From Enterococcus sp. BWR-S5 (lineage in GTDB: Bacteria; Bacillota; Bacilli; Lactobacillales; Enterococcaceae), in NCBI RefSeq assembly GCF_016745255.1, contig NZ_JADOEQ010000009.1, positions 113,436-177,435 of the forward strand: a stretch of DNA of 64,000 nt, written 5' to 3'. This document shows, piece by piece, positions 54,888-63,051 of this stretch (the stretch's first letter is position 1; the number at the start of each line of letters is the position of its first letter). Under the pieces are notes generated by a model. It saw only the letters and a list, made by a program, of their open reading frames with translations. It made no database searches and had not been told where the DNA came from. The translations under genes were made by a program, and so were the position numbers.

Positions 54888-55643
54888 CTTTCTTTTTCTT
54901 ACTAATTTGGTAAGTAAGCAGATAAGTTAAAAAATATTTCAACGTTTCCTTGAAAATATATTTTTTTGGGTAACTTAATACTTAAAAGCTTGATGCAACA
55001 ACAATACCTCTATCATTAAATGACGATTATTGCGATGACAAAAAAGATAGGCAGATAATCTAGAAAGTTTTCATATAAAGATCAAAAGCAAGAAGTATAA
55101 GGATTTGAACGATTTATTGCCTACTACAATTGTCTAAAGATTGAAAATGGCTTAGTAGCAAGCTGAAATTGAGTAGTGAGAATTAGTATTAAGGTATAGG
55201 GATGTTCATATTAAGTAAGTGTTCCAATGAATTAGGGTTTGATTTGTAGAAAAGAATTTAAAAATAAAAAATTGTTCTATGAAATAATTGAAAATGCATC
55301 TGTACGGATAAATAAGAATAATTTCTATAAATGAACAGTAGACAGAATAAGTATTATACAGAGGTGTATATGAGCTAAAAAATAATTGTGTGAAAGTTAT
55401 TGTAACGAAGATGATTGAATTAGTATGGTCTAAAATGGAAGAGAAAACATATTTGTAAGTATAGACAAGTCTTATATTGTAGCTATTTTTTTTAGAAAAA
55501 TGAAATCAGTGTAAAAATGACGGAGAAGGGCGTTTTTTATGGTGTATACTGTAAATGTGATCACGAGAAAGACGTTAACGAAAATCAGAATAAGTAGAAA
55601 AATAAGTTTAAACTTAATAAAACCATATGTAGGAGCATGAAAA
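54888..55643. other. Non-coding, decayed region
   Basis: About 750 nt of AT-rich DNA with no sound gene. A short plus-strand stretch at about 55100-55160 reads FERFIAYYNCLKIENG, faintly like the end of an IS3-family transposase, and one partial GTGAGAATTAG motif at about 55173 recalls the repeats at 45.8 kb. The promoter of the next methyltransferase gene must lie near its right end. Confidence 0.4.
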
Positions 55644-56618
55644 ATGAAAATAGTAGAGCTATGTTCAGGTATTGGCGGTTTAGGTCTTCCATTTCTTGAA
55701 GAGGGATTTGATTTAGAGTTGGCGGTGGATTTTGATAAAGAGTGCATAAAGAGCTATAAAGCAAATATATCAGAGAAGGTTATGTGCGCCTCTATAAGAG
55801 CAGCAATGAAAGAAATACCTACACATGATATATTGCTAGCTTCAACACCTTGCCAAAGTTGGTCATTAGCAGGTAAACTCGAAGGTTTTTATGATGACAG
55901 AGGGCTTGTGTTTTTTGATGTTTTAGATGTCATTCGTGTTAGACAGCCTAAAGTTATCCTTTTAGAAAATGTGGCAAGCCTCATAGATCATGATAATGGA
56001 GAATCGTTTAGGCATATGCTGCAATGCTTAAATGTATTTGGTTATAGTACATCCTATCAAGTTTTAGATAGTCAGGACTTTGGAGTGCCGCAACGACGAA
56101 AGAGAGTATTTATTGTTTGCTTTCATAAGAAGTATTTCAAGAATATCCCCTTCCAATTTCCAAAAGGAGAAAAATTAACTATTACTTTACAGGATATTCT
56201 GGACGAGGAGGTGGAGAGCAACTATTTTTTGACTGAAGAAGTGAAACAATATGTGTTGGATGTCCCAAGTAACAAAAATGGTGATCTATCCAAAGTGCCA
56301 ATCAATCAAAAGGTTGCTAAAACACTACTCACATCTTCAGGTACGCACAACAAATGCACTAAAAATAATTATGTTACAGATGATAAAAATGCAATCGATC
56401 CTAAAAAAAGTAATCTTAGGCGCTTAACGCCGAGTGAATGTTTAAAATTACAGGGATTTGATGCGGAAAATTGGAAATACGTTGTTTCGGATACTCAGTT
56501 GTACAAGCAAACTGGGAATGCTGTAACCGTCAGTGTGTCACGTGCACTTGCAAAGAGTATAAAAAAATATATTGAAAAAAATTTTTTAAGAAAACAACTA
56601 TATTCAAACAAGATATGA
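55644..56618 (+). CDS. Second DNA (cytosine-5) methyltransferase (apparently orphan)
   Basis: A 324-residue C5 methyltransferase. Motif I is ELCSGIGGLGLPFLEEGF, motif IV is STPCQSWSLAG with Cys70, motif VI is LLENVASL, motif VIII is QRRKRVFIV, motif IX is LTPSECLKLQGF and motif X is YKQTGNAVTVSV. All catalytic motifs are intact. No restriction endonuclease gene is adjacent, so it may protect the island against host restriction or alter host methylation. GGAG lies 7 nt before the ATG. Confidence 0.92.
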   Translation: MKIVELCSGIGGLGLPFLEEGFDLELAVDFDKECIKSYKANISEKVMCASIRAAMKEIPTHDILLASTPCQSWSLAGKLEGFYDDRGLVFFDVLDVIRVRQPKVILLENVASLIDHDNGESFRHMLQCLNVFGYSTSYQVLDSQDFGVPQRRKRVFIVCFHKKYFKNIPFQFPKGEKLTITLQDILDEEVESNYFLTEEVKQYVLDVPSNKNGDLSKVPINQKVAKTLLTSSGTHNKCTKNNYVTDDKNAIDPKKSNLRRLTPSECLKLQGFDAENWKYVVSDTQLYKQTGNAVTVSVSRALAKSIKKYIEKNFLRKQLYSNKI

Positions 56619-56871
56619 GCATAAATGGAACTCAGGAATAGTACAAAAAGGCTTTCTAACAGACTTAAGCGATTTAAAGACATTTACATTAACTAACTGG
56701 CAAATGTGCTTAAAGAGATTTTTAGAGGCATTTAGTAACATCAAATGATGCTAGGTCATGAAGAGTAGATCTTCAACGCAATAAGGAAAGTTGTATTTAG
56801 AGATGAAACAAAATTGAAACAAAAAAATTAAATTATTTAGGAGTAAAAATAGGTAAGGGAGTGTTGAATAA

Positions 56872-57138
56872 ATGTTATTTAGCAAGGAATTTGAACAAAA
56901 GCTATTAGAGGAGTCACAAGTAATTTTTGAAAAAATGTTGAATTTAGCAGAACAATCCGTAGAGAAACCTGAATTCATTCAACAGAAAGATGTCCCAAAA
57001 TATTTTGGTGGAATTAGCATAAATACGGTTCTTAGTTTCGAAACTAAAGGATTAAAACGTTGTGAGCCCATTTCAGGAGGAAAAATTTACTACCACAGGA
57101 AAGAATTGGAACGATTTATGCTTGACCACCAAAAATAG
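56872..57138 (+). CDS. Excisionase-like helix-turn-helix protein
   Basis: An 88-residue protein. A helical N-terminus precedes a MerR/excisionase-type winged helix (about 40-86; QQKDVPKYFGGISINTVLSFETKGLKRCEP, YHRKELERFM). AAGGGAG precedes the ATG. Its position just upstream of the integrase gene is the usual xis-int order, so it is probably the recombination directionality factor of the third island. Confidence 0.75.
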   Translation: MLFSKEFEQKLLEESQVIFEKMLNLAEQSVEKPEFIQQKDVPKYFGGISINTVLSFETKGLKRCEPISGGKIYYHRKELERFMLDHQK

Positions 57139-57175
57139 ATAATTAAGTTCAGTCAAGATTTAAGAGGAGAATTTT

Positions 57176-57238
57176 ATGGAAAGTACAAAAAAAAGCCCAC
57201 ATGAGCGACCAACTCTAATATGTAGGCAGATATGTTAG
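57176..57238 (+). CDS. Possible 20-residue leader peptide before the integrase gene
   Basis: A short frame beginning MESTKKSPHERP has a strong ribosome binding site (AGAGGAG) and ends at 57238. An 8-bp hairpin (AGAATACA with TGTATTCT) follows immediately. It could be a leader peptide that controls integrase expression, or untranslated. Confidence 0.35.
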   Translation: MESTKKSPHERPTLICRQIC

Positions 57239-57426
57239 AGAGAATACATTTAGAAAAGTGTATTCTTTCAGGTACTTTCATTCTAAGTGAAAATATTGTT
57301 AATAGCAAGTCTCCTTTAACTCTTACAAAGATAACAAAAAAATTAATGCAGACAACTAGAGAACGAGGACGGTACAATCATAATGTAGTTTTTTTGATGT
57401 GCCTTCTCAATAAAGGAGAAAATAGA

Positions 57427-58617
57427 ATGGCAATTAAAAAATTAGCAGATGATAAATATAAAATTAATGTTTACATGGGAGCCAATGCTTCACGTTTTGT
57501 ACAATATGCGTCTACAAAACAAGAGGCAGAAATTATTGAAGCAGAAGCAAAATTAGCAAAAAAGAAAGGAGAAGTAAAACAGAAGACTAAATCATATACT
57601 TTTGAAGAAGTGTACCAGATGTGGTGGAGTAATGATTATACAGTTTATAGGCATCATGAAGAAATCACGTTAGACCGAACAAAAGATTTGTTTAGGTTAC
57701 ACATACTTCCTCAAATAGGGCACATGCAAATGAATAAAATTACTATTGATTTTGCTGAAAAATTACAATTCAGTTGGGCCTTTGGTGACAAAAAAAGAAA
57801 TATCTCTCCATATTCAGGCTATAAAAAGTTAATATCGTATACAAAACAAGTCATGCGTTATGCTGAAAGAAAAGAAATTGTAAAGAGAAATCCGTTTGAG
57901 CTACTTCAGTTACCTATAAATGCAGAGTTCAAAAAACAAGCAGAACAACGTAGGAAAGAAAAATTCTATTCTAAAGAAACTATTAAACAATCTTTACACT
58001 TTATGCGCAAACATTATGGACTACAAGAATATACCTTACTTGCACTTACCTATTCTATTGGAGCAGGAAAAGGTGAGATTTATCCATTAATTTGGAAAGA
58101 TATAGATTTTGATAATATGACGATCCAATTAGAACACAAACTAATCAAAAATAAAAAAACAGGGATTCGTACCAGAATTCAAGGTTCAAAGAATAAGCAT
58201 AGGCTGAGAGATATTCCTATCTCCCCCGAACTTGTTGCATTGTTAAAAGAGTGGAAAATGGAACAGTTTAGGCAACTACAAGAAGTAGGTATTTTTCAGT
58301 CAAATGAACAATTCTTATTTACTTACACTACTCAGAAGGGACTAATTAACCAACCCCTACATCCTGACTATTTAAATAATAAATTAGATAGGTTGGAATT
58401 AAAATATGGGGTACCTCACATTATGCCTCATGGATTACGTCATACGTATATCAGTGACTTAATTAATAGTGACATCAGTGAATCGATTGTTCAGTCATTA
58501 GTTGGGCACGTTGAGGGCTCCAACGTAACAAGAAAGAGTTACACTCATTATGATCCAGAAAAACAAAAAGATGCTCTAAGAAGATTGAATGAAGAGCGTC
58601 GAAGTATTGGATTATGA
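57427..58617 (+). CDS. Island integrase (tyrosine recombinase) with a substituted catalytic Arg
   Basis: A 396-residue integrase with an arm-binding N-terminus (1-50), a core-binding domain (about 55-165) and a catalytic domain. His335 and Arg338 (HGLRHTY), His361 (VGHVEG) and Tyr372 or Tyr375 (SYTHYDP) are present. The first catalytic Arg, expected in the TGxRxGE motif, is replaced by Gly214 (IGAGKGE, codon GGA at 58066-58068), which should abolish strand cleavage. ATG 57427 lies after AAAGGAG; a longer frame upstream lacks a ribosome binding site. The gene ends 88 nt from the rpsI stop codon, which is its inferred attachment site. Confidence 0.9.
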   Translation: MAIKKLADDKYKINVYMGANASRFVQYASTKQEAEIIEAEAKLAKKKGEVKQKTKSYTFEEVYQMWWSNDYTVYRHHEEITLDRTKDLFRLHILPQIGHMQMNKITIDFAEKLQFSWAFGDKKRNISPYSGYKKLISYTKQVMRYAERKEIVKRNPFELLQLPINAEFKKQAEQRRKEKFYSKETIKQSLHFMRKHYGLQEYTLLALTYSIGAGKGEIYPLIWKDIDFDNMTIQLEHKLIKNKKTGIRTRIQGSKNKHRLRDIPISPELVALLKEWKMEQFRQLQEVGIFQSNEQFLFTYTTQKGLINQPLHPDYLNNKLDRLELKYGVPHIMPHGLRHTYISDLINSDISESIVQSLVGHVEGSNVTRKSYTHYDPEKQKDALRRLNEERRSIGL

Positions 58618-58646
58618 AAACTCGTAACCAAAGTCGTAACCAAAAT

Positions 58647-58681
58647 AAAAAAGACACTTTCCAACCTAAGTGGAAAGTGTC
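58647..58681 (-). terminator. rpsI terminator, island side
   Basis: GACACTTTCCA pairs with TGGAAAGTGTC (11 bp), followed on the minus strand by a T run. Related hairpins occur at junction copies A, B and C, so each incoming island seems to have brought a replacement terminator. Confidence 0.85.
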
Positions 58682-58704
58682 CAAAACCCTTGGTGTAACA
58701 AGGA

Positions 58705-58752
58705 TTAACGTTTTGAAAATTGTGAAGCTTTACGAGCTTTCTTAAGACCTGG
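58705..58752. repeat. att-like 3' end of rpsI (copy D, native)
   Basis: The last 16 codons of the intact rpsI gene, encoding [15 protein letters not shown] and the stop. Similar sequences at 43213-43260 and 37898-37945 define it as the integration target. Confidence 0.8.
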
Positions 58753-59097
58753 TTTTTTACGTTCAACCATACGTGCGTCACGAGTAAGTAACCCAGCGCG
58801 TTTTAGTGCTGAACGGAAATCAGGATCTACTTGCAGCAATGCACGAGCGATTCCGTGACGGATAGCTCCTGATTGTCCTGCATAACCACCACCGTTAACG
58901 TTAACTAAAACATCGTAAGCGCCTTTTGTTTCAGTTACGCCAAATGGTTGGTTGATCACTTCACGCAAGTCAGCGTGTGGGATATATTCTTCAACATCTT
59001 TTTTGTTTACAGTAATTTTACCAGTACCTGGTACTAAGCGTACACGGGCAACTGCATTTTTACGACGGCCAGTGCCGATATATTGTACTTGAGCCAA
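58705..59097 (-). CDS. rpsI: 30S ribosomal protein S9
   Basis: A 130-residue S9 with the standard start [23 protein letters not shown] and the conserved C-terminus [14 protein letters not shown] that reaches the ribosomal P site. It is the second gene of the rplM-rpsI operon, 13 nt after rplM. The coding sequence is intact; islands inserted at its 3' end recreate the C-terminal codons. Confidence 0.98.
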   Translation of the reverse strand: MAQVQYIGTGRRKNAVARVRLVPGTGKITVNKKDVEEYIPHADLREVINQPFGVTETKGAYDVLVNVNGGGYAGQSGAIRHGIARALLQVDPDFRSALKRAGLLTRDARMVERKKPGLKKARKASQFSKR

Positions 59098-59110
59098 TGA
59101 ACTTTCCTCC

Positions 59111-59554
59111 TTAAATTAGGTTTGTGATATCTAAAACTTCTGGTTGTTGTGCAGCATGTGGATGCTCAGCTTCACCATATACGTTCAATTTAGTAAATTG
59201 TTTACGGCCTAAAGTGTTTTTAGGAAGCATACCTTTTACAGAATTTTCGATTAGACGACGAGAGTTTTTCTCACGCAGTTCACCAGCAGTAACAGATTTC
59301 AAACCACCTGGGTATTGGCTGTGACGGTAGTAAATCTTGTCAGTAGCTTTTTTACCAGTCAATTTCACTTTGTCAGCATTGATTACAATTACAAAATCTC
59401 CAGTATCCACATGTGGTGTGAATGTTGGTTTATTTTTTCCACGTAGTACAGATGCTACAACTGTTGAAAGGCGTCCCAAAGGAACATCAGTTGCATCTAC
59501 TACGTACCATTTACGTTCTACTTCGCCAGCTTTGGCCATATATGTTGTACGCAC
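59111..59554 (-). CDS. rplM: 50S ribosomal protein L13 (GTG start)
   Basis: A 147-residue L13 ([41 protein letters not shown]..., [20 protein letters not shown]). GTG at 59552-59554 follows GGAGG with 8 nt spacing. The frame stays open 48 codons upstream, but that part lies in the leader RNA and does not look like L13. It is co-transcribed with rpsI. Confidence 0.98.
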   Translation of the reverse strand: MRTTYMAKAGEVERKWYVVDATDVPLGRLSTVVASVLRGKNKPTFTPHVDTGDFVIVINADKVKLTGKKATDKIYYRHSQYPGGLKSVTAGELREKNSRRLIENSVKGMLPKNTLGRKQFTKLNVYGEAEHPHAAQQPEVLDITNLI

Positions 59555-59555
59555 G

Positions 59556-59640
59556 TTTCTTTCCTCCAATTTTCGATTCGATGTTTGACTTACACTTGAG
59601 TTTCCGGGGCTCTTGTGGGGCAAACAATACCATTTAACAT
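59556..59640 (-). promoter_or_regulatory. L13 leader (ribosomal protein autoregulatory RNA)
   Basis: On the minus strand GTTTG pairs with CAAAC, enclosing a second helix CACAAGAG with CTCAAGTG around CCCCGGAAA. This is directly upstream of the rplM ribosome binding site and agrees with the L13 leader described in low-GC Gram-positives, through which L13 represses its own operon. The assignment is from recalled consensus features, not a covariance search. Confidence 0.65.
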
Positions 59641-59786
59641 AATACCCTCTATCACGCATAAAGTCAATGATTTTCAAGGCTTTTTCTTTACTTTTCATGA
59701 AATTATTTTCAGCCTATTTATTACAGCCATCAGATTTTCTGATTCTGCGTTCATGATATAATCAATCAAAAAGGAGGATTGTTGGA

Positions 59787-60329
59787 ATGACTGACAAAAC
59801 ACTAAAGGACTACCTGACTCATTATGGCGTATTGACCTGCAACTCTACACCCATAATGCCTAATATTACTGATTTAGGCTTCCACTGGTCAGATGTTACG
59901 AGCTTGATTGATACACACGAGCTATTTTACTGTAAATCCTACAAAAATCGGACGACATACCTGTCTCCCGAAGCGTATTACCTTATGAAACAATGCAAGC
60001 AGCAAAAAACGATGTCCAAGGAAGCGGCACAAATTTATCGACTGCTGGAAAAAAATGACATGGAGACAAACGAGCTGAAGACGTTCTCCTTTATGAAGCA
60101 AGATGAATATAAAAAAGCCTTTGATTTTCTTTTAAAGGAGCGCTATGTCACTGCTATTCAAAATGGCCGCATTCTCAACCCAAACTGGTCGACATTTGTT
60201 TATACTACTGCTGAAAAATGGGAAGCACACACGCCGCAGCCAATGCTTTCTTCGGAGCCAATTGAGAGACTTACGACTTTACTGAGCGTGTTTATGACAG
60301 AAAAAGAAATCCAGCGTTTTTTGAAATAG
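59787..60329 (+). CDS. Winged-helix-like protein of unknown function (possibly AlkZ-related)
   Basis: A 180-residue cytoplasmic protein with AAAGGAGG before its ATG. The first half reads as a small helical domain with an HTH flavour (LKDYLTHYGVLTCNS...). The middle (SKEAAQIYRLLEKNDMETNELKTFSFMKQDEYKKAFDFLLKERYVTAIQNGRIL) resembles the winged helices of AlkZ/YcaQ-type glycosylase relatives, but the catalytic part of AlkZ is absent. It is a single gene ending at a terminator shared with the convergent small membrane protein gene. Confidence 0.7.
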   Translation: MTDKTLKDYLTHYGVLTCNSTPIMPNITDLGFHWSDVTSLIDTHELFYCKSYKNRTTYLSPEAYYLMKQCKQQKTMSKEAAQIYRLLEKNDMETNELKTFSFMKQDEYKKAFDFLLKERYVTAIQNGRILNPNWSTFVYTTAEKWEAHTPQPMLSSEPIERLTTLLSVFMTEKEIQRFLK

Positions 60330-60352
60330 AAACTAACTTGCCTCAGCACACT

Positions 60353-60394
60353 AAAAAAGGATGCGAAGTTAAAAACAGCTCCCGCATCCTTTTA
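60353..60394. terminator. Bidirectional terminator
   Basis: AAAAAGGATGCG pairs with CGCATCCTTTT, with A and T runs on either side. It lies between converging genes. Confidence 0.85.
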
Positions 60395-60410
60395 TAACGA
60401 AAAAATTCAT

Positions 60411-60638
60411 TTATTTATACGACTTGATTGTATCTTTCAAATCTGCCAACTCATCTTTAAGGGTATATTTTAGCTCTTGTCCTTCGTCACGCATGGTTTC
60501 AACGGCTGTGATGACGTCGTTTTTCACTTCACATAGCGCATTTCTGATTTCCAGCAACCCTACACTGGCCATCCCCAAGACACAAATGATTCCCACACTC
60601 CACAATATGACTGTCGCTGCTTTTGATAATCGTTTCAT
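60411..60638 (-). CDS. Small membrane protein
   Basis: A 75-residue protein with one membrane helix (about residues 8-29) and a charged helical tail (RNALCEVKNDVITAVETMRDEGQELKYTLKDELADLKDTIKSY) with coiled-coil character. GGAGG lies 8 nt before the ATG. Function unknown. Confidence 0.7.
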   Translation of the reverse strand: MKRLSKAATVILWSVGIICVLGMASVGLLEIRNALCEVKNDVITAVETMRDEGQELKYTLKDELADLKDTIKSYK

Positions 60639-60848
60639 TTGTCATCCCTCCAACTCACCTTCTATACTCCTTATTCTATAGAAGAACGCCACGCTTTACA
60701 TCGTGCCTGAGTCTGAAAATAACCACGAACTTTCTCCAACCAAGGTCTCATTCTGCTTTTCCCTATCGTTAGTAAGAAAAACAACAGGAGATTGAATAAA
60801 AAACCTTGAAAACAGGAAACAGCACACCCCTGATTTCAAGATTCTTTC

Positions 60849-61265
60849 TTATAGTAATCGATACTGAATCAGCTGCAGGGCATCAGCCAATATCTCTTTC
60901 CCATCGATATCAAAAACCAACCATTTCCCGCCGTTGAGAAACTCGTACTTTTCATAGGCTTGCTGGATTCGTTCATCCATGGTCACTACCAACGCCTCAA
61001 TCTCCGACTGATACTGCTGATTCGCAACGATCAATACTTGAAACTTTCCTGACTGTGGATAAACTGTACACAGATTCTTGCCTCTCTTTTTGAACTTCAT
61101 ATTCCAGCCAGGAATCGAGCAACGACTATGTTCCAGCTTAGGCTTCGCACCAATGACTTCTGTCAATTCGTGAAAAAGCGTTTTCCACTCCGCCGTATCG
61201 ATATACACACCAACATCTTCAATTTCCGGTTGCTGCTCTCTGGAAAAGGTATCATTCCACTCCAT
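60849..61265 (-). CDS. DUF3788 family protein
   Basis: A 138-residue soluble protein with the pattern of DUF3788: a WKTLFHELTEVIGAKPKLEHS opening, WNMKFKKRGKNLCTVYPQSGKFQVLIV in the centre and YEFLNGGKWLVFDI near the end. The function of the family is not known. It follows the acetyltransferase gene after 15 nt and is probably co-transcribed with it. Confidence 0.8.
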   Translation of the reverse strand: MEWNDTFSREQQPEIEDVGVYIDTAEWKTLFHELTEVIGAKPKLEHSRCSIPGWNMKFKKRGKNLCTVYPQSGKFQVLIVANQQYQSEIEALVVTMDERIQQAYEKYEFLNGGKWLVFDIDGKEILADALQLIQYRLL

Positions 61266-61280
61266 TTTTTCAGCCTCCCA

Positions 61281-61850
61281 TCACTTATTCATTTCTTCCC
61301 AGTCTCTACTTGTCATCCCTTTGATGACATCCGTCACTATTTTCCCTTTATTAATCCGTGCATTGGGCTGGACGCCTTCTTCCTTCATCCCCAGCTTGTC
61401 CATCACTTTTCCTGAGTTTGGATTATCTATATCGTATTTAGCAAATATTCGAACAAGATTCAGCTTTTCAAACCCTAGCTGAACAAGCACTTTTCCTGCC
61501 TCAGCAACGATTCCCTGTCCCCAATAGGCCTTGTTCAAGGTATAGCCGATTTCCGCAACTCGATTCACCTCATCAACACGTAAATCAATTGAGCCAATCA
61601 TTTTTCCATTTTCCTTCAGCTCAATTCCATATTTGCCTAAAGGCTCTTTTATAAAGTAGCTGGCAATCGCCGCCTCTGTATCCGCGAGTTTATAATGAAC
61701 AGGAAAAACATAAGTTGCTGTTTCCCCATCTGACGCATAGTCAAACATATCCTCCGCATCGGCCAATGTTACCGGTCGCAAGTGCAGACGCTCTGTTTCT
61801 AAATACTGATTTTTTGCCAATATCAAACTGTAGTTAATCATCATTTCCAT
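61281..61850 (-). CDS. GNAT family N-acetyltransferase (RimJ/RimL type)
   Basis: A 189-residue GNAT enzyme. The RimJ/L-type start is ETERLHLRPVTLADAEDMFDYASD, followed by IGSIDL, then AEIGYTLNKAYWGQGIVAEA with the acetyl-CoA-binding pyrophosphate loop, and KVMDKLGMKEEG near the end. It uses acetyl-CoA; the acceptor is unknown. It forms a pair with the DUF3788 gene. Confidence 0.9.
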   Translation of the reverse strand: MEMMINYSLILAKNQYLETERLHLRPVTLADAEDMFDYASDGETATYVFPVHYKLADTEAAIASYFIKEPLGKYGIELKENGKMIGSIDLRVDEVNRVAEIGYTLNKAYWGQGIVAEAGKVLVQLGFEKLNLVRIFAKYDIDNPNSGKVMDKLGMKEEGVQPNARINKGKIVTDVIKGMTSRDWEEMNK

Positions 61851-61994
61851 CTACTTCACCTACTTTTTATTTTACTTTAACGAACCATCAGACAAACTTC
61901 AACCCAAAATGAAGCATTTATTTTTTATTTAAGTCGTTTTTAAGCTTGGGTTTGTATCTTTAGAACATCAAAAAGAATGATGGGGATAGAATGT

Positions 61995-62957
61995 ATGAGG
62001 AGTAAAAAACGAAAAACAAGACGGCTACTATTCTTGTTTATTATTATTTTGGGCACAAGTACTGGCTTTTATTATTTTAAATTACGCGCACCTATTTCAG
62101 GAAGCAACGATACAACAAAGGAAACTACGCCAGTCGATCAAACCGCATTGACCGTCGCCGCTGCCGATGAAGCAGATGAGAATGAATCGCTAGCTGTTAC
62201 AGCCGTTCAAATCGGTGAAGAGGATATCCCTTTATACAGCCAGCCCGATGCCGACAGCACAGAGCTGATCACGGTGACACGTGGTGAATATGTTGAATAT
62301 ATTGATGAGAGCTATGATTGGTATCATGTAGTGGTGAATGGAGAATACGAAGGCTATGTATCTAGCTTATATAGTGCCCTTGTAGAGATAGAGGAGCCTG
62401 TGACACCAACCTCACTGGAAAAGACGGTTGTCGTCTTGAACCCCGGTCATGGCGGAGAGGATACCGGCGCCCTCAGCAACGACTATTACTACTACGAAAA
62501 GAATATCACTCTGGCAACGGCTCAAGTGATTCAGGAAACATTGGAAGCAGCGGGCTGTACCGTCATCCTTACCAGAGAATCGGATGTAACAGAAACGTTG
62601 GATGATATCTGTGAAGACAGCATTAGCAATCAAGCGGATTTCTTTTTCAGCCTCCATTATGACTCTACAGACTATATGAACGATGCTTCCGGCACAACGA
62701 CCTATTACTATTATGAAAAATACGCGGAATTAGCGGAAACCATCAATCAGTCGCTAGCGTACACGTTACCACTGGAAAATCGTGGTGTAGAGGTTGGGAA
62801 TTTTCAAGTCTTGCGTCAAAATACTCGCCCGGCGTTGCTCCTTGAGCTTGGGTACATGAACAACGATTACGACTTGGCAACCTTCGTTACGGAATACTAT
62901 CAGCAGCAGGTTGCTGATGCATTATTAGAGGGGATTACGGAGTATATTGGTTCTTAG
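61995..62957 (+). CDS. N-acetylmuramoyl-L-alanine amidase with an SH3-like domain
   Basis: A 320-residue exported cell-wall hydrolase with a basic N-terminus and signal-anchor helix (about residues 9-27). A bacterial SH3 domain follows (about 68-130, IPLYSQPDADSTELITVTRGEYVEYI), then an Amidase_3 domain (about 145-318). The zinc and catalytic residues appear in LNPGHGGEDTGA, YEKNI, SLHYDS and LLELGYMNN. The ATG at 61995 follows GGGGATAGAATGT; an in-frame ATG at 61977 lies further from a good ribosome binding site. It cleaves the amide bond between muramic acid and the stem peptide. Confidence 0.92.
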   Translation: MRSKKRKTRRLLFLFIIILGTSTGFYYFKLRAPISGSNDTTKETTPVDQTALTVAAADEADENESLAVTAVQIGEEDIPLYSQPDADSTELITVTRGEYVEYIDESYDWYHVVVNGEYEGYVSSLYSALVEIEEPVTPTSLEKTVVVLNPGHGGEDTGALSNDYYYYEKNITLATAQVIQETLEAAGCTVILTRESDVTETLDDICEDSISNQADFFFSLHYDSTDYMNDASGTTTYYYYEKYAELAETINQSLAYTLPLENRGVEVGNFQVLRQNTRPALLLELGYMNNDYDLATFVTEYYQQQVADALLEGITEYIGS

Positions 62958-63000
62958 TTATCCAGAACTAGACATCTTCATAAACATGCATATAGCTTCT

Positions 63001-63039
63001 CCATATCTTTTTATTATACTTATCAATAAAAAGATATGG
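63001..63039 (+). promoter_or_regulatory. 15-bp hairpin holding part of a ribosome binding site
   Basis: CCATATCTTTTTATT pairs perfectly with AATAAAAAGATATGG around a 9-nt loop. The last two G of the right arm are the first two of GGAGG used by the recombinase gene starting at 63052. Folding would therefore limit its translation; the dyad could also be a binding site for the recombinase. Confidence 0.65.
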
Positions 63040-63051
63040 AGGATTTTCATT

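Larger units (their letters stand above)
37898..58707. mobile_element. Tandem genomic islands at the 3' end of rpsI
   Basis: About 20.8 kb of AT-rich accessory DNA lies between a displaced copy of the rpsI 3' end and rpsI itself. An internal copy at 43213-43260 and a partial copy at about 39343-39452 divide it into an Abi_2 islet, a reverse-transcriptase islet and a 15-kb toxin/restriction island. No relaxase, type IV secretion, replication or phage structural genes are present, so none of these is an autonomous ICE or prophage. Confidence 0.75.

Noticed and set aside
55090..55175. IS3-family transposase remnant
   Set aside because: Only about 16 codons (FERFIAYYN...) look similar, with immediate stop codons; too short to support a call.
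55472..55747. Minus-strand 91-codon frame at the start of the second methyltransferase gene
   Set aside because: It is antisense to motif I of a clearly conserved methyltransferase, and its own sequence is low in complexity.
37898..58707. Integrative and conjugative element or prophage
   Set aside because: No relaxase, coupling protein, type IV secretion, replication or phage structural gene is present.
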